Below, in pieces: positions 20,255 through 32,917 of a stretch of DNA of 64,000 nt (position 1 is the first letter of the stretch; each line of letters starts with the position of its first letter). The notes beneath the pieces are model-generated. The model was not told the DNA's origin, made no database searches, and worked only from the letters and a program-made list of their open reading frames with translations. This stretch comes from Torreya grandis. Lineage: Eukaryota > Streptophyta > Pinopsida > Cupressales > Taxaceae. Made by a program: the position numbers and the translations under genes. The stretch spans positions 511,501-575,500 of the forward strand of contig JARHVA010004904.1 in assembly GCA_037957365.1 (NCBI GenBank), given 5' to 3'.

Positions 20255-23200
20255 TGTTGGGTGAATATTTTGTCACCAGCATACTGATGAGCAAAATAGG
20301 TTTGATCAACCACAACAAGGAAGATTGGTTGGGTAAATGTGTAAGTTTACCACATTAAAATGGGACAAATCTCTCCTCTCATCAAGGAGAGGTTCTCTAT
20401 AAGTATAAAGGGGCTATATATATGCTAATCTACTATAAATAAGCTGGAAATAACACTCAAGGGTAGGATAACACCATCCATCTCTCTTTTTTTAGAGATG
20501 ATGTTCACCAACCAAAGGATAAATCCTAATCAAATGATAGAAGGCATTCCTCTTCTTTAAGAAGTGCTATTTAGCAGACAACAAGAACCTTTTGGGTAAT
20601 GACAAGTAATTGTAATAGGGCACAGTAACACATCAAGATGAAATGTAGCACAATGTCTTCACCTCAACTTATAAAGAGTGAAATACAAAGGATAATGAGG
20701 GCAATGTCTTTACATAGAAATAGAAAACAAACAAACTAAAGATAATTATGGCAGCACAAAGTCTATCCACAACTGGCTTCTAGACACCTTCCTGATTACT
20801 TTCACTAATTCTACTTATTTAATTAAATGGACAAAAAATGTATTAAGGAAACAAACATAAGAACAATTTCCCCAACAACCAAGCTATTCCAGCACAAAGT
20901 CTGAAAAGTCACTTGCTTTCTTATTCAAATAACGAAATATGATCAACAATTTGAGCTCAAAGTCTCAGTAATGCCTTTCAATTTGGGCAGCGTTTTGTTT
21001 TTGATAATAGAGAGATCTCCATAAAATAATAAGAGAGAGTCCAATATATAGTGATCCAAGAAAGACTTGGGTGCTTTGTTTCACAAAAATGGCCTATAAT
21101 GCATTTAATGCATTCAATACATTTTGAATTCTATCCATGGGCTATGATAGAATCAGGCGCTAGTCTTAAATATGGGCCACCTGATGTGTTCCCTGATGTG
21201 TTTCCTGATGTGTGCACAATTGTTCATTCACTTTACTCAATGCAAAAAATATGATGCACCATTGAATGTTTGCACTCTCTGATGTCCACCTGGTGGGTTG
21301 CTTCACCTTCTAGAAACATATCCCATGCGTGGATATTTTTGATATTTCTTCATCATTTCACCTTTCCTTGCTATATTTTGAGCTATCAAGCTATCTTTTC
21401 TACTGTGTCTTTGTATTGGGAGTGTTTTGTCTTTAACATCTATCACAATCTGCTTCTTTGAAACTTTACCAACTTATAGAAAATGGGACCCACAACACTT
21501 CTTGCTTGAGCAGCTTCAAAAGGGGAACAGGGACAGGTGGCACTTTCCACTAATCTTAATAAGTGACACATGGCATTTTCCACTGTGGAACAGGTGAGGA
21601 CACTTGGCATCATCTCTTTAACTTATAGAAGCTTAAGATATCTTTTGAGAGTCTTATAGAAGATGACACATGGCAGCTTCCACTGAGCTTTTAGAAACAC
21701 TATAGAAACATGCAGGACTCATTTGGATTCATACGGATGATGACACTTGGTGCATTCCACTTACCTTAGCAACTCACCCGAGGCCCACCATAGTACTTAA
21801 TCAAAAACAAAAGGAAGAAATAGGGACATTGACACTTGGCACTTTCCACCGAGTTTTACAAGGGACACGTGGTGACTTCCACTACATTTAGAAAAACACA
21901 TTAAAAACTTTCACAGTTGCCACTTGGTGCCCTCTACAGAGCTCTAAGAGAAGCTTATTTATACATCTTTATGAAGCCTTTAGAACACCCTGAAGGGAAG
22001 GTGTTCCTTCAAGATTTTCAAAAGGTCCTTTTTTGAGTGTCAAGTGCTATATTTGAAAATTGACAGATATTTCATTATCTTAAATTTGACATCCACGGGG
22101 ATGTCAATGGTTGTTGATTATTTAAACTATATTGAACCATGAACTTTTGAACCTTTGAAAGTTCATCAATTTAATAATTCAATGGTTCAAGTGATCTTTA
22201 TCAGTTCCTTGGTTTAATCACCTCCTTGGTTCAATCGCTTCCCTAGTTTAATTACTTCCTTGGTTCAATCACTTCCCTGGTTCAATCACTTCCCTGGTTC
22301 AATCACTTCCCTGGTTCAATCACTTCCTTGGTTCAATCAATTCCTTGGTTCAATCACTTTCTTGGTCTTTGATTGAACCATCCCTTTGATCTTTGAACCA
22401 ATGTTCTCTGCCCTCTGCAAGGGCACTTGCCCTTAGTTCATTGCCCTTCACAAGGGCACTTGTTCTTTCAGCTTTAGGGCACTCCTTTAAACTATTCACA
22501 TTGAACCTTTGAACTGTTGAACCATTTTGGTTCAAGGTTCAATGGTTCAACGGTTCAATGGCTTTCTTGCTCTTTGTCTGGAGCTTCCTTTGAACTGTTA
22601 AACCTGTGAACCTTCAAACTTTTGAACTCTTTTGATTCAAGGTTTAATCGGTTCATTGGTTCATCCTTTATTCCATGAATCCATTATTTTTTCATAAGTC
22701 CCTTTGAAGCCTTAAAATTCCTTCAGCTTTATGTCTTTGGAACACTCTAAAGGGAAGGTGTTCTTCAAGCTTTGAGAAAGGTCTATTTTGCTCATCACTT
22801 GCTCTTCACAAGGGCACTCGTCTTGTGGGCTTTGGGGCACTTCATTAAACCTTTGAACCATTTTGGTTCAAGGTTCAATGGTTCAATGGTTCAATCTTGT
22901 GTTCACTTGACCACTTGAACCAACTTCATTGAACCAACCACGTTGAACTAACCATTCATTAAACCTTTGAACCATTTTGGTTCAAGGTTCAATGGTTCAA
23001 CAGTTTAAGCCTTCTTTTCGCTAAGTCTTTTGAAGCCATTTGAAGCTGTTGAACTTGCTGAAGTAGTTAAACTTTAAAATTTTGTTGAAGTGCTTAACTC
23101 TTTAAGCTTGCCGACATCATTGAACCTTGTCATTGAACCCATTGAACCTTAGCATTGAACCAACCTTGAAATTGCCTAAGTGTTGAGAGTTTGTTTCTTT

Positions 23201-23529
23201 CTTGCAGAGTCCATAGAAATGAACTTGCAGAGTCCATAGATTTGAACCTATGTAGAACTGGTGGAGTATGTAGAAATGAGTCCATAGATTCTTTCCTATG
23301 AATTCTATAGAATTGAGTCCATAGATTTAAGCCTACATAGTCCGTAGATTTAAACCTGCAGAGTCCATAGATTTAAGCTTGTAGAGTCCATAGATTTGAA
23401 AAAGCTTGAAAAATGGAGAATTTGAATGCCCAAAACAATTTTTGAGAAGGGAAGAGGGAATTTTGGCTTTTAGGACCAAAATAGTTCATATGTTGTCCCA
23501 AAAATGAGTGACAGATTTTGGGAACAACA
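20255..23529 (-). repeat. Gypsy-1 5' LTR
   Basis: This 3275-bp LTR pairs with 10501-13871. It carries the 17-bp array at 22205-22370, GGTTCAA/TTGAACC inverted pairs and the GAGTCCATAG array at 23207-23395. Confidence 0.9.
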
Positions 23530-24340
23530 CAGTGGCATGAAGTTATATTGGTGGTCCTTGAGGTGGCTTGAGAGAGAAGGCTAGTAATCTTTTGTGGTGG
23601 TTCTTCATGGTGTGTGGAGATTTGAAGATGCTCATGAGGTGAAATGGCTCAAATATCTTAGTGGGAATCTCTCTTAGATGTTTCTTAGTGAGTTCTATTA
23701 GATTTTAGTGTTTTTGTGTGTTCTTTCTTCATTGGTAGCAGTGCATAATCAAACAAGGGTATTGTCATGGACCATGGCTAAGAAGTTCAAAGTAAGAAGT
23801 GGTATGTTTAGATTTAGGGGGAGATAACTCATATAGCTTGAGTGACTTGAGGATATGTACATGATGTAAGAGGGATCATATGTGAAAATTTCTAACCTTG
23901 GTGAAAGTATGGAAGAAGTCTGATGCAGTTGTGAATTCAAATAAGTTTGAAATGATGACTTGATCAAACCAAGTAATGTGTTTTGACAAGTTATTAGATC
24001 TTCATGCATGAGAAAAGGGATCTAGTGTGTTCTAAAGGTAGACATGTCCAAGGATCAAAAGTCTAAGTTCAGATTTGTGCATATCAAAGGGGGACCAATT
24101 GTTTCATATGCTTGATAGAAGGTAAGTATCTTGATCTTTTCAAATAGTACTTAAATGAATACTATTGATAAGGTTGAGCATGAAGTTGTACAAGATAGGT
24201 TTTTGAATGAAATTGAGCTAAGAGGCCCTTTGTTATTAATGTCAAAGGGGAAAAAAGATAAAAATGAAGTTTGATGAGGATGTTCAAATATTAAGAAGTC
24301 ATTTTGAGGGTGTTTTGCCATCAATGGCAAAGGGGGAGAT
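23530..24340 (+). other. Probable SIRE-like Copia internal 3' remnant, right piece
   Basis: It continues from 10500 once Gypsy-1 is removed. It is non-coding, with several GGGGGAGA-like tracts. It ends with a polypurine tract (CAAAGGGGGAGAT, to 24340) directly before an LTR, preceded by CCATCAATGG, a context typical of SIRE/Maximus-type Copia 3' ends. Confidence 0.55.
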
Positions 24341-27014
24341 TGTTGAGCATGGTCATTGATATCTTAGATTGTCATTGATGTCAAAGAGAGCATGTGGTAC
24401 TAATTCATTAATGACAAAGTAATTAGATGGATAGATTAGAGAGATATGGAACTTGTATAGGTCTTTAAGGACAAATAAGAGGTTGTGAGACATCCATAGA
24501 TGGCTTGACAAATCTCTGGTTTATTTTGTGAGCATTTGGAATGAGCAAAATGCATATTATAGCTTGAGAGAAGCTAGATTGTCACTGTACATCATGTAAA
24601 TATGTATGAAAAAGTAAGTTTGTGCGTTAAATTTAGGTATGAAGAGAGTAAATAATGATCAAATGTTTACATAGAGGTGTTTTCTATAGTACCAAAAATC
24701 TACCCTAAAATTTGAGAGTCTTGAAGTGATTTCTAACTCAAGTTATAAAGCTTTAAAATTTCTCTAAGAAACTATGATGAGCTAGAGAATGTCAAGTTTA
24801 ATCACATTGAAGTCTAAGGTCATTGGTCTATAAGATCCAATGGTGAGAACTTAATCGTACATATTGAGATCAATGGTTTATATGAAGTCAACATGCCAAA
24901 GGTTGCACATGCTACTAACAAGTGTCACAACCTTGCTAATATGATAGAAGATCAATGGTGAGTAGCAGTTCATACTTATGAAGATCAACAGTGTAGGACA
25001 AGTCAAAGATTCAACAAAGCATGCATGATTACTAAGTGTCACAAGTGCATGGACTAATAACAAAGTGTTCATAAGGGATGCAAGGGTACCAAGTGTCATA
25101 ATCATGGGAGTTTTGATCAAGATCTAACAGTGAGTATTAAAAGATAAAGACCTAGCTGATCTAAGGATATTGACGATGTGTATTTGGTCAATATTGTTAG
25201 GGTTCATGAGATAAGGTCAACATGTTCAAAGTTTAATAGATGCTTAGTGACTGTTGGAATTCAAATATTTTAATTTGTGAGGGAAGACTAGTCTAAAATT
25301 TTTGTGCTATAACTTTTGATATATATAGAATTTGATCATGATGTAAAAGGTAAAGTTGTACAATACTTCATGGTGCATTTAGAGAACCTAGTTAAAAGGT
25401 CTAATTTTTTTACAATCCAAGTTATTGAACTACAAATTTGACCATGTATGTGTTCATGCTCTAAAAGTAAACCAAGAAGGGTAATTGAGTTGTTCTTGAT
25501 GGTATTTTGATGTTTTTAAGATGAAATAAGTGTTGGATCATCCTATAAACTTCATGAGGACAATCTATATGGATTATGGAGGTTTGACCAATCCAAATTC
25601 TATATGATCAAAGGCTTATAAGTTTACTATGTGTTTTTTCTTGGTGATTGTATATACAAAATGATGTTTAGGCTAATTATGCTAAGAAAAAGGGTGTTTT
25701 GATGGATTTTGTCACTTAAGGTGGACCTATAGATCATGTGTCATGGGTATATGTATTGTTAAAGTGTTTTTATGTTCTATGTTTTCTTGGAGAAGTGTCA
25801 AAGAGGTGAATGGGTCTTTATAGGACCTAAAAGGACACTTAGGCCTATTTGAAAGATGGTACTTCTTAAAGGTGACCCATGTAGATGCCTTAATATTGAA
25901 GGCATGTGTTGTGTATGACAAGGAATGTTGTGAACATTATATTCATGAAAAATATATAAAATGTTAAACCAAAGATGACAATTTATAGACTCGTGAGATT
26001 GAGAGAAGAGAGGGCATGTGTGAGAGTTGTGGAGAGATGAAAAGAAGAAAAGGAGTGTGCCCAATGGATGGGTTATAGATAAGATTAGGTTTATGACTAC
26101 ATGTATAACATATAGGTCATATTTCTAATTTTATAATAGTGTTCTTATAGGTTTGAAGATTGAGGATGAGCTAAGAGTTTAGAGTGATCCAAAATGATGT
26201 TTTGGATGCCTTGAGTTTGAGATAAGGATATATGATGTATGTGTGAGCTTGGTGGTTGATTTTATAGGTAGATAAGAGTATGGTATGTGTGTATAACCAT
26301 TTGGTCATATTTTTGAGGATGTGATAGAGTTGTTTTTGAGAAGTGTAGAGTGATAAAAAAGGTAGTTTTGGATGCTATGAGTGTGTGAAGAAGTGAAGGG
26401 GGTTGTGTTTACAAGGTGTCTCCATTAGATTGGCAAGTAATTAGTGATCAGGAGATGTTTATATCATAGGTGTTGGGAGGGTGATCAACATCTAAGTCAT
26501 AAGGACTTGACCATACTAGGTGTAGGCACTCTTGTGAAATAAGTGTTTTATTAAATTTAGGTCAGAAGGATTTGACCATCATAGGGGCAAGTGCTCCTTA
26601 TGAAACATGTGTTTCACTAAATTTAAGTTAGATTTACTTGACCATCCTAGGGGTAGGTGCTCTTTGTGAAGTTAGGGTTTCACTGAATTTAGGTTGAAAG
26701 GACTTGACCATCATAGAGGTAGGTGCTCTTTATGGAATGGGTCTTCCAATAAAGTCTCATTTTTGTAATATCTTTTAGGACAAGTAGTCCATGTGTTTTA
26801 AGGATTGAGAGTGGGTTTTATTCCCCATGAGGGTTTGCCACATTAGATGTTGTGTTATGATGTGCTTCTCTTATTCATGCTTTAATGGTAATCTAGTTGT
26901 ATATGCTTATTGTGTTGATTCATGAATGGTAATGAATTAATGATAAGTGATTTGAAAGTGAAATATTGGTTGACTGATTCACACCCCACTCTCAGTCATC
27001 TTGTACCTCCAATA
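24341..27014 (+). repeat. SIRE-like Copia 3' LTR, about 2.7 kb
   Basis: It starts TGTTGAGCATGG right after the polypurine tract. It ends near TCTTGTACCTCCAATA, after a block like CACCCCACTCTCAGT that resembles SIRE LTR ends. The terminal CA appears mutated to TA. No partner LTR is in the window, so length and end are inferred. Inside is a 66-bp tandem array at 26494-26756 and the motif CCCCATGAGGG near 26832. I see no gene in it. Confidence 0.6.
26494..26756. repeat. 66-bp tandem repeat, four units
   Basis: Units start at 26494, 26559, 26625 and 26691. Each contains GGACTTGACCAT, a GGGGTAGGTGCTC-like core and TTTCACTAAATTT. They diverge by roughly 20%. Confidence 0.85.
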
Positions 27015-27019
27015 GGTAA

Positions 27020-27560
27020 ATATGTTGGATCAAAGGTAATGAACTTGGAATTGTTCTTTAAATCTTTCATGATATCTACAAAATAATTATTCTCAATATT
27101 ACTTAGAACTTTTGTCTCACACAATGCCTTATATAGAATATCCTTATAAACATTTGATTGATTTATGAGCTCAAGGATTGAAATTTTAGCATGTGTATTT
27201 CTTAATTTTTCAATTATGTCATTTTATTTAGATTTTATTACAAGCTTAAGTTTAGGAGGCACCTATTACATATTAACAGGTGGTGGAATGGGTTGAGCAA
27301 CCTTACTTCTTTGAGTAGTAATAATATGGACTGCAAAATCTAATCTAAGTTATGGGTGAATAATGGCTGTGATATGGTAGTTGTCATTCAAATAATTTTT
27401 AGTTATAATAAATAGTTGAGAGTATGCATGTTGACGTCTATATATTGTCTCTATAACATTAGAAAAGGAACTTTTAAGAGATATTAAGTGTTGTTTCCAA
27501 TTTAAAACCCTTTCATGATGTTATAAATCTACTTAAAAGTTTTGACAAAGGAAGTGATAT
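27020..27560 (-). pseudogene. Gypsy gag-protease linker fragment
   Basis: One minus-strand frame reads for about 180 codons with only a few stops. It contains LDFAVHIITTQRSKVAQPIP, a proline spacer, then IIEKLRNTHAKISILELINQ, VYKDILYKALCETKV and FITFDPTYL. This is the pattern of the linker between gag and protease in plant Gypsy elements (ARISLLELL, then ALxEA). The family match is by recall. The left end meets the Copia LTR at 27014, and the right side is interrupted by the LINE at 27605. Confidence 0.55.
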
Positions 27561-27604
27561 ATAAAACCATATAAACTATCACAAATTGGAACCCAAAATG
27601 GGTA

Positions 27605-29246
27605 ATAGATGCATCTATGTTTTAGATTAAGGTAAAAACAGGTTTTGAAGGGGCCCCAAAACCCTTTACATTAGAAGAGAGATAAACCTTAAGCACACCC
27701 AGGATACAAAATAGCCTAGAACCTGCATAAGCAAGACCAGATTAACCAAGAATTTGTAAACAACTTTTAAGAGCTGGACAAATGATGAATTTTTTTTTAC
27801 AAGACCGAAGTTTCATGTCTAGAGGGGGGACCAAAGGCTTAGACTTCTTCCTCTTAACAGCTGTCCAACCATCCTCTACCTTAGCTGCCTCAGCAACCCA
27901 ATCCTCAGAAGGCCATGATCCATGAAGTCCAGGGGACATCGATGCCTCAGCAAAATCCTTATGAGAACCAGCCAACATCTGGCTCCTAGGAGAATCCTTC
28001 AAAACAGGTGGAGGAACCACCACCTCCTCAGTAATTAGTTTAGAGAGATCACATAATATAATTTCCACTGAACCTTCAATAGGATCTGTCTCCAGCGGAG
28101 TCTCCTGATCCATCAATTTAGAATGGATACTCTTTTCATTCTCATTCTCTGAATCAGTCAAATCTTCCTCGGGTTGTTTAGCAAAATAATGATCATGATT
28201 AGCTTTAGACCACCAAGAAGGTGATCTTCTGGATTTGGATTTCCCTGCAGTACACCGGGCTGCAACATGCCCTATCAAGTGACACTTTCTGCATCAAAAA
28301 GGTAAACCTTCAAAATCTAACATTTACATCCAAGAACCCCTAGGGGAGTCCAGACAAATCGCCTCGGGAAGGCCCTTAGAAACATCCACCTCAACCATAA
28401 GGTGAGCACAGGTCGAGTGGTAAAACCTCTTAGTTTCATCATCCTCAAATAAGAACTCCCCTATAGCATTTCGGATGGTTTTAAACACCGATTCATGCCA
28501 TAGATGCATTGGTAAATTAGGGAGCCGAACCCAGACAGGGATCTTATTGAAGGTTTCCGTGACAGGATTGAAATCCATATGCCACTATTTAGTGAAAAGA
28601 GGGTATTTACCCTGCCATAAAAAATTTTTGTTGGACAGAATAGTCTTCCTGTCCTCAGAGTTTTAGAATAAGGCTATAAAAAAACCTTTACCGCATGGGT
28701 AAATTTCAACATTTCCATCAATCAGTGGCAGCCAGGTATTGGATATCCAACCATGTAAATCTACAAGAGATGGCCAGTAGCCATGAAATTGATAAATAGC
28801 TACAAACTTTGAAAAATAATCTGCTTGATAAAAGATTGCTTCAACTGTATCAGGATCTAGATTAACCCTGACAGGATTTAAAGCACTTACTGGTGAAACG
28901 CCCGATCTCTCAGCAGAAGCTTAAAGTTTTGCGTCATGTATTTCAGCTTCAAAAGCAGCCACATCCACATAAGTTCTTCCCTTAGACCCAAGGATAGAAC
29001 CAAAAATAGGGGATCCTTTAGCTAAATCCGTAATTGGAAAAGAGCCCCCTTCCGCAGAAGAGTGAGCGATCAAGATCCTTTCCCCATTCACGGGTGAAGT
29101 CTCGGCCACACCAGCCACCGTATCAATGGCTACCTGGTACTGGATTTGAGTTCGCGCTCACGCAAGCGTGCGCTCAGCATTCAAAATCTCCATGCGTGCA
29201 CAGCTCTTAATTAGTATAAGACTAATTAGATAGATGCATCTATGTT
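27605..29246 (-). mobile_element. ORF1-only LINE (L1-type) with 17-bp target duplication
   Basis: A 1608-bp insertion (27622-29229) is flanked by perfect 17-bp repeats of ATAGATGCATCTATGTT (27605-27621 and 29230-29246). It is read on the minus strand. A GC-rich leader with CGCGCTCACGCAAGCG-type sequence is at the 5' end, then ORF1, then about 120 bp of 3' tail with GGGGCCCC. There is no endonuclease/RT ORF2 and almost no poly(A). Intact target repeats mean this short form is what inserted, or that ORF2 was lost cleanly afterwards. Confidence 0.85.
27742..29118 (-). pseudogene. LINE ORF1 (DUF4283 plus CCHC knuckle)
   Basis: This is a single minus-strand frame of about 458 codons with no frameshift. 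It is interrupted by five stops: TAA 28921-28923, TAA 28663-28665, TAG 28585-28587, TAA 28324-28326 and TGA 28294-28296. The N-terminal region is Ser/Gly-rich. The DUF4283 region has FHGYWPSLVDLHGWI, VEIYPCGKGFF, IPVWVRLPNLPMHLWHESVF and EVDVSKGLPEAI. A CCHC knuckle follows (CRKCHLIGHVAARC), and the TGA just before it probably replaces Arg. The C-terminus is acidic then basic (WTAVKRKKSK). The product would bind RNA as a LINE chaperone. The start codon is unclear: 29116-29118 reads GTG. Confidence 0.85.
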
Positions 29247-30699
29247 GTTACACATCTTTTATAGTAATTTGAGATCAACAACATAAAAACCATAAAACCC
29301 TAATTGACATAGGGTTTGGAGTTTAAATATTGTGTTCACCAAATGTTTAACCCTACAAATATAGATTAGGGAATCTAGGGTTAAAGGGGATATAGATAGA
29401 CTAGGGTGCAAGGGTGATAAATTATTTCTGTGGTAGGGCAATCAAATACTAAACTCATATATAACATATGTTAAATTTATTAAATTGAGATAAGCTAAAA
29501 ATAGTAAGTACGACTATGATAGATATTAAAATAACAAATAAATAACGTACTTAGATGGTTTTGATGCTAATACAAATTTGGATTCAAAACATGCATAAAT
29601 TAGACTAAAAGAGGATTTTGGAATAGTCATTGAATTCTAGATTGAGTGCCTCTAGAGTCATAAACACTAACATCAGCCTTGGATGGTTGCATTGGTGTTA
29701 CTTTATAAATTAAATGTAGGTGTCCTATATAGAATACCTACTAGAAAAAGGATGTGACCACTTGGATGCTTTTAGGATTGTCTTCACTTACACTTTAGTT
29801 CATTTAGATCTAAGTCATGGACTGTCACTCCTCATAAAATTACAAAACTATAGTTCTTCATCTTTATAGTGACCTTAGGAAAAATGGGCTAGTGGGCACA
29901 CATTTTTGAGCTAACCCCTAAGACCCCTTTTTTAATGAGCACTGTCTAGATAGCATATAATCTAAATAGGTCCTCAAACTAATGTAGTTTTCCCCTACAT
30001 GTTGGCCTATGTGTGAATCATGCAATATATGGAAAGAAAGTACAAAAATGACCTAGATTGTAACTTGGTAAATCAAGATCTTAGGATACTCCTTTAGTAC
30101 TTTATACCTATGTATGTGTTATTTTTATGACTAACATGAGAATATGATAAAATATGATAATTTTTTATTTATTGAGTAGTTGATTGCATATTTTGATAAG
30201 TTATTTTGGTTTATGCTAGGTTGTAGGTTTGTAATGAATGAAGAGTGATTATAAATATATACCACTCATAACAAGAAATATATATCATTAAAGCATTTAT
30301 GTTGACCATTAGGATATGTTTCATTTCAAAATTACATTAATTTAGGGAACTGAACACTTGTATTGAATTAGGACACTTGTATCAAGGCAAGTTTCTATCT
30401 AGGATGCTAGTGTCTATGGAATAAAAAAGTAGGTCTAGGCTTAGAACGTGTAGAAGTGCAAGATAAGTATGTTTTAATCATTATAAGCAAGATAGCAGGT
30501 TTGGGTTATCAACATAAGACTAGGTAAAACAAGAGATAGGTCAAGGAGCATAAGATAGAGTAGATGTGAGACTTATGAAAGTGAGAAAGGTCTAAAATTG
30601 AGAGGAATATCCAAGGTTTGAGTTTACCAAGTGTACAAGAATGAGATGCTATATAATCCATAAATATCATCTATAACTTGAAACATGCATGTATGTGAA
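29247..30699. other. AT-rich repeat-like sequence, no gene seen
   Basis: I see no coding similarity on either strand. Phrases such as CTAACCCCTAAGACCCC resemble the ~1.1-kb repeat further right, so it may be a very diverged copy. Confidence 0.4.
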
Positions 30700-31560
30700 A
30701 ATTTAGACTTTGGACATGCATATGACTAGTAATTATCTTCTTCAAGGCTAAAACCCTAATAGGGCTTGTAATAGATAAAACACCTATAAAGAGAAATGGG
30801 GGGATGGGGGTGTAATGGGTTGAGTTGACCTCAATCAACCTCTGATGATTGATTGTTACCTACATAGTTCTTTCACTTAGAGTGCTTTGTGTTATTATGC
30901 TCATTTTGATACATGTATGCATCTTGAGATGGTTTGAATACTTGATAATGCATTGCTTTGACTTGGATAAAATAGGATATTGAATTGGATAAAAGTTATT
31001 TCAAATGAATATAATCATATTTTATAATAATACAAAATCTTTGCTTAATGTGCAATAGTATACATGTGCCTCAAAAGTGAAATTTTCAACTGGGTGCCAA
31101 ATAATAATTTAATTTACTTAGATGTGTCTTGATAGCAATCTAAGAAGGAAAACCTCACCCTAATTATCTTTAAAATATAAACCAAACTATAAATGATGGT
31201 CTAAATTTGAAAACTAGTTATTGTTAACGTGAACGATAGGGTTGACCCATAGAGGTAAAGACCATCTACCACTATTGATCCATACTGGTCAAATTTGTCT
31301 TGAAGGGTAACATTTTAAATTAAAGATTTAGGATGTCCATATAAATAATTAGAGAGTTTTTTTGTGATTAAGAACATTTATGTATGTATAAGACAACAAT
31401 TTAGAAAGGAATATGTATGTATAGGTACTTAGGATAAAGTTAGGAGGTGAAATATATTTAGATTAAGTGCTCAAGTCAATTAAAGTAAAAGTGGGACAAA
31501 AATGACATTATCAAGTATTCATGACCATAATTGAGTGACTACACCCCTCTTCCCCACCCC
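30700..31560. repeat. Diverged copy of the ~1.1-kb tandem unit
   Basis: 30780-30880 resembles 32820-32900 and 59515-59600 (GGGTTGAGTTGACC... then CCTACATA). 31230-31560 resembles 41460-41770 (GTTGACC...CCACTATTG, then AAAAGTGGGACAAAAATGACAT...CCTCTTCCCC). Similarity is partial and gapped. Confidence 0.45.
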
Positions 31561-32544
31561 TTGACCCTCACCCCCTTTTAATCTATCAATGAAATTAATA
31601 GAGTAAAAAATATATATATACCTAAGTGTATATAACACACTTTGCCTTCGAATAAATATTTTAATAATGTACAAAACTTTAACTTAGAAAACCCAACACA
31701 TGGAGTATTTATTTTGTTCATTTGAAATTTGAAAAAAATTGAACTTTGAAAATTAAATTTTTAAAAAAAGAGAAAGGAAGGAATACATTGAAACCAATGT
31801 TGCTTCTGTAACTTTGCTCGAAGATGATGCTTCCTTGAAGCATTGGAGAATTGGTGTTTCCCATGAAACACTTGGAGAGATTTGGTTCCTTAGTTGAATC
31901 AAAGGAGAATTGAGAATGATCAACCCCTAATTTGAAGTGAAAATGTTTAGAAACTAAAATATATTGAGGGATGCATAAAACTTTATTCTTATTGTTGGTC
32001 TTGGTAACCTCAAGACAAAAACATGTTAGAATCCATAATAGACTCACATGCTATAATGTTAGAGGGAAATGAATCTCTAAGTTATGCATTATTCACTTTA
32101 ATTGATTCAACCACTACATATGGATTATAGATTAAATTGTCAATTTGTTCCTTAGTTTCTATATGCATGATAAAAAAAAATGGATAACGTTCATGTTTCT
32201 ACCATGACCATAGATATCAAAAAAATATTAAAAATATGGCATAAATAAGTATCATCCCCCGTGCAATAAATGTAAAATATGTAACTGTATATATATGCAA
32301 ATTTATAAATTATGTTTTTGTGTTTTATCTTGAATTGAATTAATGGTGAAATTAATCCTAATTCAAATAAATAGAATGAAATAATAAAATGCATACCTAA
32401 ATATTAAATTAAAGGTAAATGACTAAAATAAACAAAAAAATGATTTTAAACAAGATTAAAATATGAAATTAAAGGATGAAGTTATCTTTTTGATTTGTCT
32501 GACTGATTGTGTTGACTAAAATAATGCAAAAAAAAGAAAACAAG
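31561..32544. other. AT-rich insertion-like sequence, no gene seen
   Basis: About 980 bp separate the diverged unit from the next unit. The junction between the two later units has only a few bases here. It contains AT dinucleotide runs near 31610 and 32275 and no recognisable protein. Confidence 0.35.
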
Positions 32545-32917
32545 ATCAAACCCAAAATTTTCCCAAAAGCTAGATCTAAGCTCATACAAGGAAAAGAACA
32601 GTGGATAAAGGCATGATTGTTGGTCACTATTGGACCTCAATTTATTATTTTTTATTTTTTGTAGAAAACACAAATTTAGGTCATAGTCACATGCGATAGC
32701 GGAAAATAGGCCTGTGTGCACTAATTTTGTCTTTGGAGATGCATGGGAGATCTACAAATAGCTTCTTGAAGTTGAAAATCTTAGTAGGGCATACAATGAT
32801 TGATTGACCTACAAGTATGAAAAAGAGAAATGTAGTTGGGATGAGATAACCATAATCACCCCCATGATGACTAAACATTTCCTACATATCCAATACTCCA
32901 AGGAGGGAAATCAAACC
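32545..32917. repeat. ~1.1-kb tandem unit, first half (split by LARD)
   Basis: It matches 59260-59612 at clear similarity (CTAGATCTAAGCTCATACAA, GGAAAATAGGCCT, GGGCATACAAT, CCTACATATCCAATACTCCA). It is interrupted at 32917 by the LARD-like element and continues at 41081. Confidence 0.75.

Larger units (their letters stand above)
10501..23529 (-). mobile_element. Gypsy-1 LTR retrotransposon with 3.3-kb LTRs
   Basis: A 13.0-kb element read on the minus strand. The LTRs are at 10501-13871 (3' LTR) and 20255-23529 (5' LTR), with TG...CA ends and target duplication TAGTG (10496-10500) against CAGTG (23530-23534). Order in its own sense: primer site, gag, protease, archaeal-type RNase H, RT, ordinary RNase H, integrase. 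All pol pieces from 16853 to 14103 lie in one reading frame broken only by stops, so decay is mostly by point mutation. Its conserved aRNH and primer site suggest the Tat side of Gypsy, but the domain order is unusual. Confidence 0.92.

Noticed and set aside
27605..29246. A host gene with DUF4283 and a zinc knuckle
   Set aside because: The 17-bp target repeats, GC-rich leader and domain order are those of a plant LINE ORF1. The frame also has five stops.
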